From assembly GCF_029784155.1 (NCBI RefSeq), contig NC_073692.1, positions 374,546,813-374,610,812 of the forward strand: 64,000 bases of DNA, given 5' to 3'. This document shows, in pieces, positions 54,461 through 64,000 of the stretch. The translations under genes and the position numbers were made by a program. The notes below the pieces were generated by a model. It worked only from the letters and a program-made list of their open reading frames with translations, did not search any database and was not told where the DNA came from. Position 1 is the first letter of the stretch. Each line of letters opens with the position of its first letter. The stretch is from Uranotaenia lowii (lineage: Eukaryota; Arthropoda; Insecta; Diptera; Culicidae).

Positions 54461-56390
54461 TAGTTTTGAGTTTGAACGAAAAAAAATATTTAAAAAGCAA
54501 TATTCCGGCACCAGGATGGTCGGTCTTATATATTTAATTTACAATAAAGATATTAATGCTACGCAAGAAAATAAATTTTTATGATTTTTTTTGAGAAATT
54601 TCATTAACTTTCACTTTTTTGAAGAAATTTTGAAAATGCATGGGTATCCCCATGTCAAAATATACAGAATTGACTAACTGGCCGATAGCTCGCAAATGTA
54701 TAAAAGCTCTATAGACACGCTCTGCATAAAACGCCCAAACATAAAAGTGCGTGGAGACACTTTTCTTGAAACTGTATGGATTTTTATACAGATTAGAGTA
54801 ACTTTGGTTACCGTGAAAATTAAGAAATTTGAACTTAAATCCGCGATTTCGAAGCTAATTTTTGACAGATCGTGTGTGTGCAAGAAAACGTAAACAAATG
54901 GGTGGAAATACTAGCCTGTAATAAATTATGATTTTTTCTGATTTGGTAAGGATCTTCAAAAAATTGTGAATACATGCTTAAAGTAAAAGGTTCAGAGATT
55001 ATTGTGAGCTATAGGAGAAAATCTGTATGTGCCGTGATGCATCGTAAATCGACGACAAAAAATGTGGTTTTTTTACTATTCCAAAAACCTCTTGGAGTAT
55101 TTCACATATTTTTGAATGAAAAATTAAGCCAAGTGCACATTTTCAATTGCAATTTGTTAAAAGATAAGTCAATTAACATTTCTTCAAAATTTGGAAAAGC
55201 CCCAACAATTGATAAGCTAGAAATTTCTATTCAAAAATCCATAGATTTTTGCTATTTTCTACTAAGTTTTCTTCTGCAGCTACATACAATCAGGCGTAAT
55301 AATTTGAAAGCTGGAGGGTGGATGTTTATATTTGATGGTGGTTTAAGTGAATAAAAACAAGATTCTCGAGCTACTACACAATTTTAGATTACTTTTATGC
55401 TATTCAATTGACATCGTTCAATGGTATTATCATGTTCTGTCGTTTTATCGGACCTTATGGTCTGATTTTGTTTTTGGCGAAACTTATTGAAAATTTAATT
55501 AATGCAACCAAAAGCCGTAAAGAATTTCAATTAAGAATTTAACATTTTATACTGTCTTAAGCTGAAACTTCATACATTTTTATATCTAACTTATTTATGA
55601 AATGTTATATTTAAACTTAATCCAACAGTTAGTTGATAGTAACAACGTTCATGCATACATACCAGCCAAAATGACATGAAGTTCAATATAAAGATATAAT
55701 ATAAAAATATAGATAACAAATTTGAAAAAAAAAGAAAATCTTGAAAATAGGCGCAAACAATTATTTTACATTGGTTTACATTTTTACATTTGGTTTTTTC
55801 TCACCGACTGACTAGTTTAAAATGGATCAATCACAGTAAAATTGACTCTTCAACCGGGCAAATTTATTACGATTTAAGTGGAAAAATAAACTTAAATCTT
55901 CAAAGGAGTGTTTTTTTTCATAATCATTTGGATTTATGAAAATTTTACTCAAAAGATTATAAAGTCTTTTATAGTTTATCGTTTACCCAGAATGTTGCTC
56001 ACGCTTCATCGTACTACTCCAGATGGCACCAGCGCAGCTTCGAAACAGCGAATTGGTTGTCCTCAAATTTCAGTGAGACATGTTTTATAGAACATTTAAA
56101 ATTGAGACATTTCAATAAGCAGATTTCTTGGTGTTTTGAAGAACTGAATCGGAAGTGAAAAATAAACTGAAGTCTGAATAAGTCACATTGTCGGCAAATC
56201 ATATTCGATTTCTCTCTATTGTAAACGCACATAAATTTTTATTTTTATACTGACTGTGTGAGTTTTGGGTTTTTTTTAAGAGTTTGGCTCAAAATTAGGT
56301 GCACTTTCACCCTCTTCCAATTTGGTAATTGATTATCGTAACCTTCATTTTGAGTGTACAAAGCGTCGTGTTGTCATTTCTGTGTTTACT
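54461..56390. other. Intergenic DNA before TAF5
   Basis: AT-rich. A 126-codon ORF at 54974-55354 has no recognisable domain and coding-like composition is lacking, so I leave it out as a gene. Confidence 0.45.
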
Positions 56391-56515
56391 TTTTCCACCG
56401 CAGACGGGAGCGTCGTTTTGCTTGATGCGTTGTGCGGGCTCCGCTTCTTAAATCGTGAAATTTGGTGAACTTCAGTGAAATTTTACACGAAACGGATTGA
56501 AATTCTAGCCCCAGA

Positions 56516-58664
56516 ATGGCCCAAAGCAAGACAGACTTGATGGCCGTTCTGGCCGTCTTGAAAAAGTACAATCTTAAGGTAGGTTATTGACATAAAATTC
56601 AGTGTTCGGGCTTTCACGTCTGGGCTTGATATTTTCAGGGAACGGAAGATATTCTCAAGAAAGAAGCTAGTTTGTCGGACATTCCGGAGAATGCTGCCGG
56701 CGAGGCTGAGGTAAACAGCGTCCTGGCTGCCTACAAGAGTGAAGGTGATCCCGATATTTACGAAAATTCCTACATGGAGCTGCGAAGGTTCGTGGAGGAA
56801 TCGCTGGACATTTACCGGCATGAGCTAGCGTTGATTCTGTATCCGGTACTGGTTCACATGTACATCGAACTGGTTTACAACAGTCACGAGGAGCAGGCGA
56901 AAAAGCTTATTTCTAAGTTTGGACCGGAGCAAGAATATTATTATCAAGATGAGCTGACCAAATTGGCCATGGTCACCAAACGGGATCAGATGAGTGGAAA
57001 TGATTTGACGGACACGTTCAAGTCGAATGCATTTACTATCAGAATTTCTCGAGATACTCTTTCCCTTTTGAAGCGGCATCTCCATGAGAAGAAAGCATCG
57101 GTCATTTTGAACATTGTCAATGAGCATCTTTTCTTTGATCTGTACGAAGGTGTGGCACGGAACAAATCGCAATGCGATGCCACTTCCGGTGCCATGATTG
57201 GAGAAGCCAAACGATTGGACAACAAAGTTAAAGTTTATTATGGTTTGCTGAAGGAACCGGATGTCCAAACGTTAGTCCAGGCCCCACCGGAAGAGGACGA
57301 TGATATGGATCCGGATGCACCGGATAAACCGAAAAAGAAAAAGGCCAAAAAGGATCCACTGTTTTCGAAAAAGTCCAAATCAGACCCCAACGCTCCTCCA
57401 CTGGATAGAATCCCTTTGCCCAAACTGAAGGACGTCGACAAGATGGAGAAGATCAAGTCTTTGCGAGAAGCATCCAAAAGACTTAATCTGGGACCGGACT
57501 GTCTCCCCTCGGTGTGTATGTACACGCTACTGAATGCCAACTATACTGTTACTTGGTAAGTATAATACAGATCACTGAATACATTATTTTAATTATCAAT
57601 TACATTTCTCCCAATCAGCGCCGAGATCTGCGAAGACTCCAGTCTCATAGCGATCGGATTCTCCGATTCCTCCATCAAGGTGTGGTCGCTGACACCGGTC
57701 AAGCTTCGAGAAATGAAAACTGCCGAACAGCTCAAAGAAATCGATCGGGACGCCGATGACGTGTTGATTCGAATGTTGGATGACCGGAAGGCAGAAATCA
57801 GCCGGATGCTGTACGGCCACAGTGGTCCCGTTTACAGGGCCTCATTTTCGCCGGATCGTACCCTGTTGTTGAGTTGCTCCGAAGATTGTACCATTCGTTT
57901 GTGGTCACTTCATACTTGGACCTGCGTTGTGGTCTATAAGGGACACCAGTTCTCAGTGTGGGACGTTCGATTCTCGCCCCATGGACACTATTTCGTGAGC
58001 TGTTCACACGACAAAACTGCTCGACTTTGGGCCACCGACTCGCACCAACCGCTGCGTATTTTCGCCGGTCATCTGTCGGACGTTGATGTGGTGGTGTTCC
58101 ACCCGAACTCAAACTACGTTGCAACCGGTTCCAGCGATCGAACCGTTCGGCTGTGGGACGTTTGCGTTGGCAATCATCTGAGACTTATGACCGGTCATAA
58201 GGTAGACAAATTGAAAGATTTCAGATTATGAACCCCATAAATAAAACCTTTTTATTTTCTTCTGCAAACAGGCCCCGATCCACTCGATGGTGTTCTCGAT
58301 GTGTGGTCGCTATCTGGCATCCGGTTCAGCTGATTGTCGGGTCCTCATTTGGGACCTAGCTCATGGGCATCTGTTGGCCGCCCTTTGCGGTCACTCTGCT
58401 TCCATTCATTCCCTTTGTTTCAGTCGGGATGGAACGATTCTGGCAACCGGTGGGCTAGACTGCAATCTGAAGTTGTGGGACTTTTCCAAACTGTGTGAAG
58501 ACATTAGCGGGGAAAATGTGAACGTTTCACACAATCCGGACGTGCGCGATGGGGAACCGTATTTGATGCGGTCGTTCCCTACCAAACAGACGCCGTTCCT
58601 GACGTTGCATTTTACCAGACGGAATTTGCTGCTCGGTGTCGGAATGTTCGAGGGATCAGCCTAA
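56516..58664 (+). CDS. Taf5: TFIID subunit 5 (TAF5), 4 exons
   Basis: Exons 56516-56578, 56639-57555, 57619-58201 and 58272-58664 join to 651 aa; introns are 60-70 bases and GT-AG. TAF5 is a scaffold of the TFIID core in the nucleus, pairing with TAF6/TAF9 histone-fold subunits; some species share it with SAGA. The N-terminus is a LisH motif (MAVLAVLKKYNLKGTEDIL, residues 9-27). The TAF5 NTD2 domain spans about 60-195 with ELRRFVEESLDIYRHEL and LYPVLVHMYIELV. A charged linker with DDDMDPD and KKKKAKK lies near 230-265. Six or seven WD40 repeats fill about 300-610, for example GHSGPVYRASFSPD, GHQFSVWDVRFSPHG and SSDRTVRLWDV. It ends with the family's HFTRRNLLLGVG. It is somewhat shorter than Drosophila Taf5 (about 700 aa), lacking N-terminal low-complexity sequence. 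A possible ATTAAA poly(A) signal is at 58805. Confidence 0.96.
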
Positions 58665-59046
58665 GGCGGAATCAAACTTATATGTGAGTAATGTTTGTTT
58701 AACTTTTTTTTCCCTACAGTTTCACTATGTGTAAGTTTATATTTTGTCCTCATAATATTGGAAATCTTTACAATCAAACGAACAGAACCCATTTTAAATA
58801 TATGATTAAAATCGTGATCCATTTGTTTGACCATTCATAGAACTAAAAGAAAGCAAAAGGTATGTAGTTCTAACTGTTTAAGCTGATGGCCATGAGTTCA
58901 AGCTCCAAAGAAAACCTCGAGCACAGCCGCACTGCACTGTCTGTCTACCAACTAGATTAAAAATATTGTTTATTTATTTTATTACACTATTTCGCGAATT
59001 TCATCGATTTTGATGAATCTAAACTTATCAAATCAATGAAACCTGC
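58665..59046. other. TAF5 3' flank
   Basis: AT-rich DNA with the probable poly(A) region; no ORF or repeat recognised before the satellite. Confidence 0.5.
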
Positions 59047-61545
59047 AATATGAATCTGAAATCTCAATCTAAAAACTGAATCTGAAATCTGAATCTGAAA
59101 TCTGAATCTGAAATCAGAATCCGAAATCTGAGTCTGAAATCTGAATCCGAAATCTGAATCTGAAATCTGAATTTGAAATCTGAATCTGAAATGTGAATCT
59201 GAAATCTGAATCTGAAATCTGAAATCTGAATCTGAATCTGAAATCTGAATCTGAAATCTGAATCTGAATCTGAAACCTGAATCTGAAATCTGAATCTGAA
59301 ATCTGAAATCTGAATCTGAAATCTGAATCTGAAATCTGAATCTGAAATCTGAATCTGAAATCTGAATCTGAAATCTGAATCTGAAATCTGAATCTGAAAT
59401 CTGAATCTGAAATCTGAAATCTGAAGCTGAAATCTAAATCTGAAATCTGAATCTGAAATCTGAATCTGAAATCTGAATCTGAAATCTGAATCTGAAATCT
59501 AAATCTGAAATCTGAATCTGAAATCTGAATCTGAAATCTGAATCTGAAATCTGAATCTGAAATCTGAATCTGAAATCTGAATCTGAAATCTAAATCTGAA
59601 ATCTGAATCTGAATCTGAAATCTGAATCTGAAATCTGAATCTGAAATCTGAATCTGAAATCTGAAGCTGAAATCTGAATCTGAAATCTGAATCTGAAATC
59701 TGAATCCGAAATCTGAATCTGAAATCTGAATCTGAAATCTGAATCTGAAATCTGAATCTGAAATCTGAATCTGAAATCTGAAATCTGAAATCTGAATCTG
59801 AATCTGAAATCTGAAATCTGAATTTGAAATCTGAATCTGAAATCTGAATCTGAAATCTGAAATCTGAACCTGAAATCTGAATCTGAAATCTGAAATCTGA
59901 ATCTGAAATCTGAATCTGAAATCTGAATCTGAAATCTGAATCTGAAATCTGAATCTGAAATCTGAATCTGAAATCTGAATCTGAAATCTGAATCTGAAAT
60001 CTGAATCTGAAATCTGAATCTGAAATCTGAATCTGAAATCTGAATCTGAAATCTGAATCTGAAATCTGAATCTGAAATCTGAATCTGAAATCTGAATCTG
60101 AAATCTGAATCTGAAATCTGAAATCTGAACCTGAAATCTGAATCTGAAATCTGAAATCTGAATCTGAAATCTGAATCTGAAATCTGAATCTGAAATCTGA
60201 ATCTGAAATCTGAATCTGAAATCTGAATCTGAAATCTGAATCTGAAATCTGAATCTGAAATCTGAATCTGAAATCTGAATCTGAAATCTGAATCTGAAAT
60301 CTGAATCTGAAATCTGAATCTGAAATCTGAATCTGAAATCTGAATCTGAAATCTGAATCTGAAATCTGAATCTGAAATCTGAATCTGAAATCTGAATCTG
60401 AAATCTGAATCTGAAATCTGAATCTGAAATCTGAATCTGAAATCTGAATCTGAAATCTGAATCTGAAATCTGAATCTGAAATCTGAATCTGAAATCTGAA
60501 TCTGAAATCTGAATCTGAAATCTGAATCTGAAATCTGAATCTGAAATCTGAATCTGAAATCAGAATCCGAAATCTGAGTCTGAAATCTGAATCCGAAATC
60601 TGAATCTGAAATCTGAATTTGAAATCTGAATCTGAAATGTGAATCTGAAATCTGAATCTGAAATCTGAATCTGAAATCTGAATCTGAAATCTGAATCTGA
60701 AATCTGAATCTGAATCTGAAATCTGAATCTGAAATCTGAATCTGAATCTGAAACCTGAATCTGAAATCTGAATCTGAAATCTGAAATCTGAAATCTGAAA
60801 TCTGAATCTGAAATCTGAATCTGAAATCTGAAATCTGAAATCTGAATCTGAATCTGAAATCTGAAATCTGAATTTGAAATCTGAATCTGAAATCTGAATC
60901 TGAAATCTGAAATCTGAACCTGAAATCTGAATCTGAAATCTGAAATCTGAATCTGAAATCTGAATCTGAAATCTGAATCTGAAATCTGAATCTGAAATCT
61001 GAATCTGAAATCTGAATCTGAAATCTGAATCTGAAATCTGAATCTGAAATCTGAATCTGAAATCTGAATCTGAAATCTGAATCTGAAATCTGAATCTGAA
61101 ATCTGAATCTGAAATCTGAATCTGAAATCTGAATCTGAAATCTGAATCTGAAATCTGAATCTGAAATCTGAATCTGAATCTGAAATCTGAATCTGAAATC
61201 TGAATCTGAAATCTGAATCTGAAATCTGAATCTGAAATCTGAATCTGAAATCTGAATCTGAAATCTGAATCTGAAATCTGAATCTGAAATCTGAATCTGA
61301 AATCTGAATCTGAAATCTGAATCTGAAATCTGAATCTGAAATCTGAATCTGAAATCTGAATCTGAAATCTGAATCTGAAATCTGAATCTGAAATCTGAAA
61401 TCTGAAATCTGAAGCTGAAATCTAAATCTGAAATCTGAATCTGAAATCTGAATCTGAAATCTGAATCTGAAATCTGAATCTGAAATCGGAATCCGAAATC
61501 TGAATCCGAAATCTGAATCTGAAATCTGAATCTTAAATCTGATTC
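59047..61545. repeat. 13-bp satellite (AATCTGAATCTGA)n with higher-order repeats
   Basis: About 190 copies of a 13-base unit made of two AATCTG hexamers plus one A, with occasional 6-, 7- or 19-base slips. Variant blocks recur in order: the CAGAATCCGAAATCTGAGTC block at 59115 and 60561 (1446 bases apart), AAACCTG at 59273 and 60751, and GAACCTGAAATC at about 59866, 60125 and 60908. Edges decay into GATTCAGATG-like sequence. Confidence 0.97.
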
Positions 61546-61685
61546 AGATGTCTGAGCCTTGTCTTAGATAACTTGTAAACGTCCAGTTTGTTAATGTCGT
61601 TTGTAGCGATTGATGTTTTATTTTACAAGGCAACTCTGAAATATTACATTAAAGCCACGAGATTTCCGAAAAACGTCCCAGAATG

Positions 61686-62555
61686 TACACCCAAAATAAT
61701 CCGCACGTCGTGGCTACGTGAAAAACTACATAATTTTTATCCAATTGATTTTCACGTAAATTGTACGAAAAAAATAAGTAAACGCTCCCCCAATAGGAAT
61801 TTTTGCTTGGTGAATATCGCGTACAACTTACGTGAATTTCAAGTGAGTTCAACGCGATGTGATGATGGAAGCTACGTGAAATGTGTTTAGTATTGAAATG
61901 ATGTTTGAATCTTTTCTATTAATATTTTTTCGTCTCTGCTTTCGGTAATATAAAATAAAAATAAATTTTATTTTATCGCAAACATAATTTATTTCAACCA
62001 TGTGAATAATGTACCTTTGTGCGCCATTCCATTGCCACTTGAAATATACCTCCAACACCTTCTTGACTGGAATCGTCTCCTCGGTGCCGACGGCTCCTTC
62101 TCACGGTCCTTCCTTTTCTACTCGGCGGAGCTTCCAGAAGCTTTCTCCGAAGCTGGAAACAAACACAAATCTCAGCTTAGAATGAATTAATTTCCGACCG
62201 GAAAATCCATATACACTTACCTCCACGCTGCTGACGCTCGGATTTGCATTGCTTGTGCTAGGGCCCCGCAGGATGACAAGTGTGGTCTACTGGTCGACTT
62301 CCGACGATAGCAAAAAAAACAAGTAAGCTGACTGACAAAAAGTCCCTTTTCGAATAAGAATTTATTACCACTATCATCCACTTGGAATTTACGTGAAATT
62401 CATGTGTATGTTATGTGAAAGTAAAGTAGCTTTTACCAGGTCATTATTGATACTCTGTGGTTACACAAAACTCACGTAGAATCGATAGGATGCAACAAAA
62501 TCTAAATTTACGTGAAAAATCCCGTAGAAAAAATTTCAAAATTATTTTGGGTGTA
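61686..62555. mobile_element. 870-bp TIR element with TACGTGAA motifs and exon-like cargo
   Basis: Perfect 15-base terminal inverted repeats, TACACCCAAAATAAT. Seven or more TACGTGAA words or complements lie in the outer thirds, on both sides. The middle (62010-62290) is GC-richer and on the minus strand shows GTGGAG|GTAAGT (62221), a 67-base intron, an acceptor TTTCCAG (62153) and an open Arg/Ser-rich frame to a donor at 62015. Confidence 0.7.
62015..62282 (-). other. Exon-like segment inside the TIR element
   Basis: Two minus-strand blocks, 62282-62221 and 62152-62015, are separated by a canonical short intron. The second keeps one frame open for about 45 codons, rich in Arg, Lys and Ser. 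No family recognised; it may be captured host sequence or an old retained gene fragment. Confidence 0.3.
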
Positions 62556-62559
62556 GATT

Positions 62560-62830
62560 CGGATTTTTTAGATAACACTATATCTCGACGTTTTACGCAT
62601 TTTCAAGTTATTTCACATCAAAATTAAAATTCCGATTTTCCCGATTTCCATTGATCCCTACTTTGGTGATTTTTAAGGGTCAAAACATTGTAACATTGAG
62701 CCCTTTAAGGCACCTATAAATCAAGGCCGATTGAGCTGAAATTGTATGCAGGTAAGTGTTTTCGGCTAATCCTCAAAATATGTATGATCGCTTTTCGGAA
62801 TTCAAATAGACCCTTTTCGCTGCCATCCTG
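62560..62830. repeat. Relative of the 18713-19380 repeat
   Basis: Shares AAAATTAAAATTCCGATTTTC, TTTGGTGATTTTTAAGGGTC and GATTGAGCTGAAATT in order with 19140-19280. Confidence 0.55.
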
Positions 62831-64000
62831 TTGTCCAATGAACCGAGCGAAGATTGTCATCAGGCATGAGTCGTTTCACGCCAAATATCAGGATCACAAA
62901 CTCAACCAAGCCTATATTGTATGTACGCGTTGCTTCCAGAGCTTCCTGAACCGGATGCAGTATGGTTTTAAAACTAGACCTAAATCGTTACTTCAAGGAT
63001 CAACGGGAATAAACCGGCTTGCCGTCATACATGTTCTTGGTTGATATGTCGGCAACTTCGGACCGTGAAATATATAATATTTTCGCAGAGAAAGTCCGTA
63101 GTATGCTTGCCTCTGGCACAACATCCTCGGAGCAATTATCCAGTGTGGCAAGCAACGTCCTTCAACTGAGCACTTCTTTTTTTCGAATTGTGGTCGATGC
63201 TGATACCACAGACATAATGATACCATTATGAAGGCGGATGGTTGACCAGCCACCTCTAAGTATAAAACTAATCTTTCAAGCCTCGCTCAATATGTCAACG
63301 TTCTCTACTTTATGGAAAGAAGCCTATATGTTTCCGGTTCACGAAAAAAGATGAATAACATGATTTTATGCCTAAGCGCTCTATGAGACCCACACACCCC
63401 TTGGTGTCCACGTCTACTGTACCAGACAGCTTTGCTTCAGGATCTCAGCCGACGACATTTACCCCAACCTGTCAGCTGCTTTCGACAGGTTCATTCATGA
63501 AAAATCTATTGGCAAACTCGACTGTAATCGTTTTTGAGTGTCCCTCTGATTAGAATGGGAGAAGGCTTAATAGCGGCACGTTATTCAAACATACGGGAAA
63601 ATGGTATCCCTACTGGAATGGTTCTGTAGCTACCTGGCAGGATCTGGTAACGAAACTTATTGCTTTATCTGGAGTGCCACAAGGGAGTTATTTAGGACCA
63701 ATATTATTCCTGATTTATTTCAACGATGTGCTGTTGCTTGGACCAAAATTAGCTAAGGCCAACGACCTAAAATTGTTTTTACCACATCAACGAGTTCCTG
63801 CAGGACAAGTTTAACGTCTTCGCTTCCTGGTGTGATGGCATTAAATTGCTTTTGAATCGTAGTAAATGTGTAGCAATTTAATTCTACCGTCAGTGGTTTC
63901 CGTTAGAAGTCGTTTATTTTCTTGGTAACGAGGCAGCCGTTCGAGTTGAGAATGTGACAGATCTTGGTGTGATTATTGACAGCGGCTGGATTTCAACATT
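62740..64000 (+). pseudogene. Decayed jockey-like non-LTR retrotransposon
   Basis: Plus-strand frames carry jockey-type pol pieces in order: an ORF near 62840-63000 resembling the region before the RT fingers, 63019-63190 with YMFLVDMSATSD and YNIFAEK, then 63680-63740 with SGVPQGSYLGPILF and a ND motif, and 63950 with VTDLGVIIDS. Stops and frame changes separate them and the catalytic box is damaged. The element runs off the right edge. Confidence 0.75.

Noticed and set aside
54974..55354. 126-codon ORF upstream of TAF5
   Set aside because: AT-rich codons, no recognisable motif and no splice context.
56825..57268. 147-codon minus-strand ORF
   Set aside because: Shadow of TAF5 exon 2, with no motif of its own.
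59047..61545. Possible CRISPR-like array
   Set aside because: There are no unique spacers; it is a head-to-tail 13-base satellite.

Overview
The window looks like a piece of insect chromosome, most likely from a culicine-type mosquito. The sequence is AT-rich, host genes are split by GT-AG introns of 50 bases to 24.5 kb, and most of the DNA is transposon-derived. A Tc1/mariner-type transposase with DD37E spacing, a class I know mainly from mosquitoes, supports that guess, but the species cannot be named from this window.

Three host genes are well supported. A UCP2-like mitochondrial uncoupling protein lies on + (exons 13418-13549, 38095-38410, 38472-39058; 344 aa) with a 24.5 kb first intron packed with mobile elements. 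RMI1, the OB-fold scaffold of the BLM-TOP3A dissolvasome, lies on - (41652 to 39361, four exons, 623 aa), tail to tail with UCP. TAF5, the LisH/WD40 subunit of TFIID, lies on + (56516-58664, four exons, 651 aa). They have unrelated jobs (mitochondria, recombination, transcription) and are simply neighbours.

Layout: 1-12300 is intergenic, with a jockey-like reverse transcriptase fragment, several fold-back elements and a tRNA-derived SINE. 12300-39330 is the UCP locus; its intron holds an arrayed retroposon-like insertion (13853-15967), a GACA-type array, a MULE-like fold-back with 9-bp target duplications (20724-21540), a dead Tc1 copy, a TA-flanked MITE, a DD37E transposon, a Harbinger-like MITE inside a reverse-transcriptase remnant, a second non-LTR ORF, a 2.07 kb near-perfect palindrome (32518-34587) and an element carrying inverted arrays of a YY1-like palindrome (34734-37200). 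39361-41652 is RMI1. 41800-54460 is dominated by one young Ty3/gypsy (mag-like) LTR retrotransposon (43835-54101, LTRs differing at 1 of 175 bases, 5-bp target duplication). It is riddled by insertions, including a 151-bp segment in the reverse transcriptase that looks like a perfect spliceosomal intron bounded by a CAGGT duplication. TAF5 follows, then a 2.5 kb 13-bp-unit satellite with higher-order structure (59047-61545), a MITE with exon-like cargo (61686-62555) and a decayed jockey-like element running off the right edge.

I saw no rRNA, tRNA gene, CRISPR array or bacterial-type operon. The items I would check first are the intron-like insertion in pol, the two TIR elements carrying spliceable ORFs, and the very long hairpins inside UCP intron 1.
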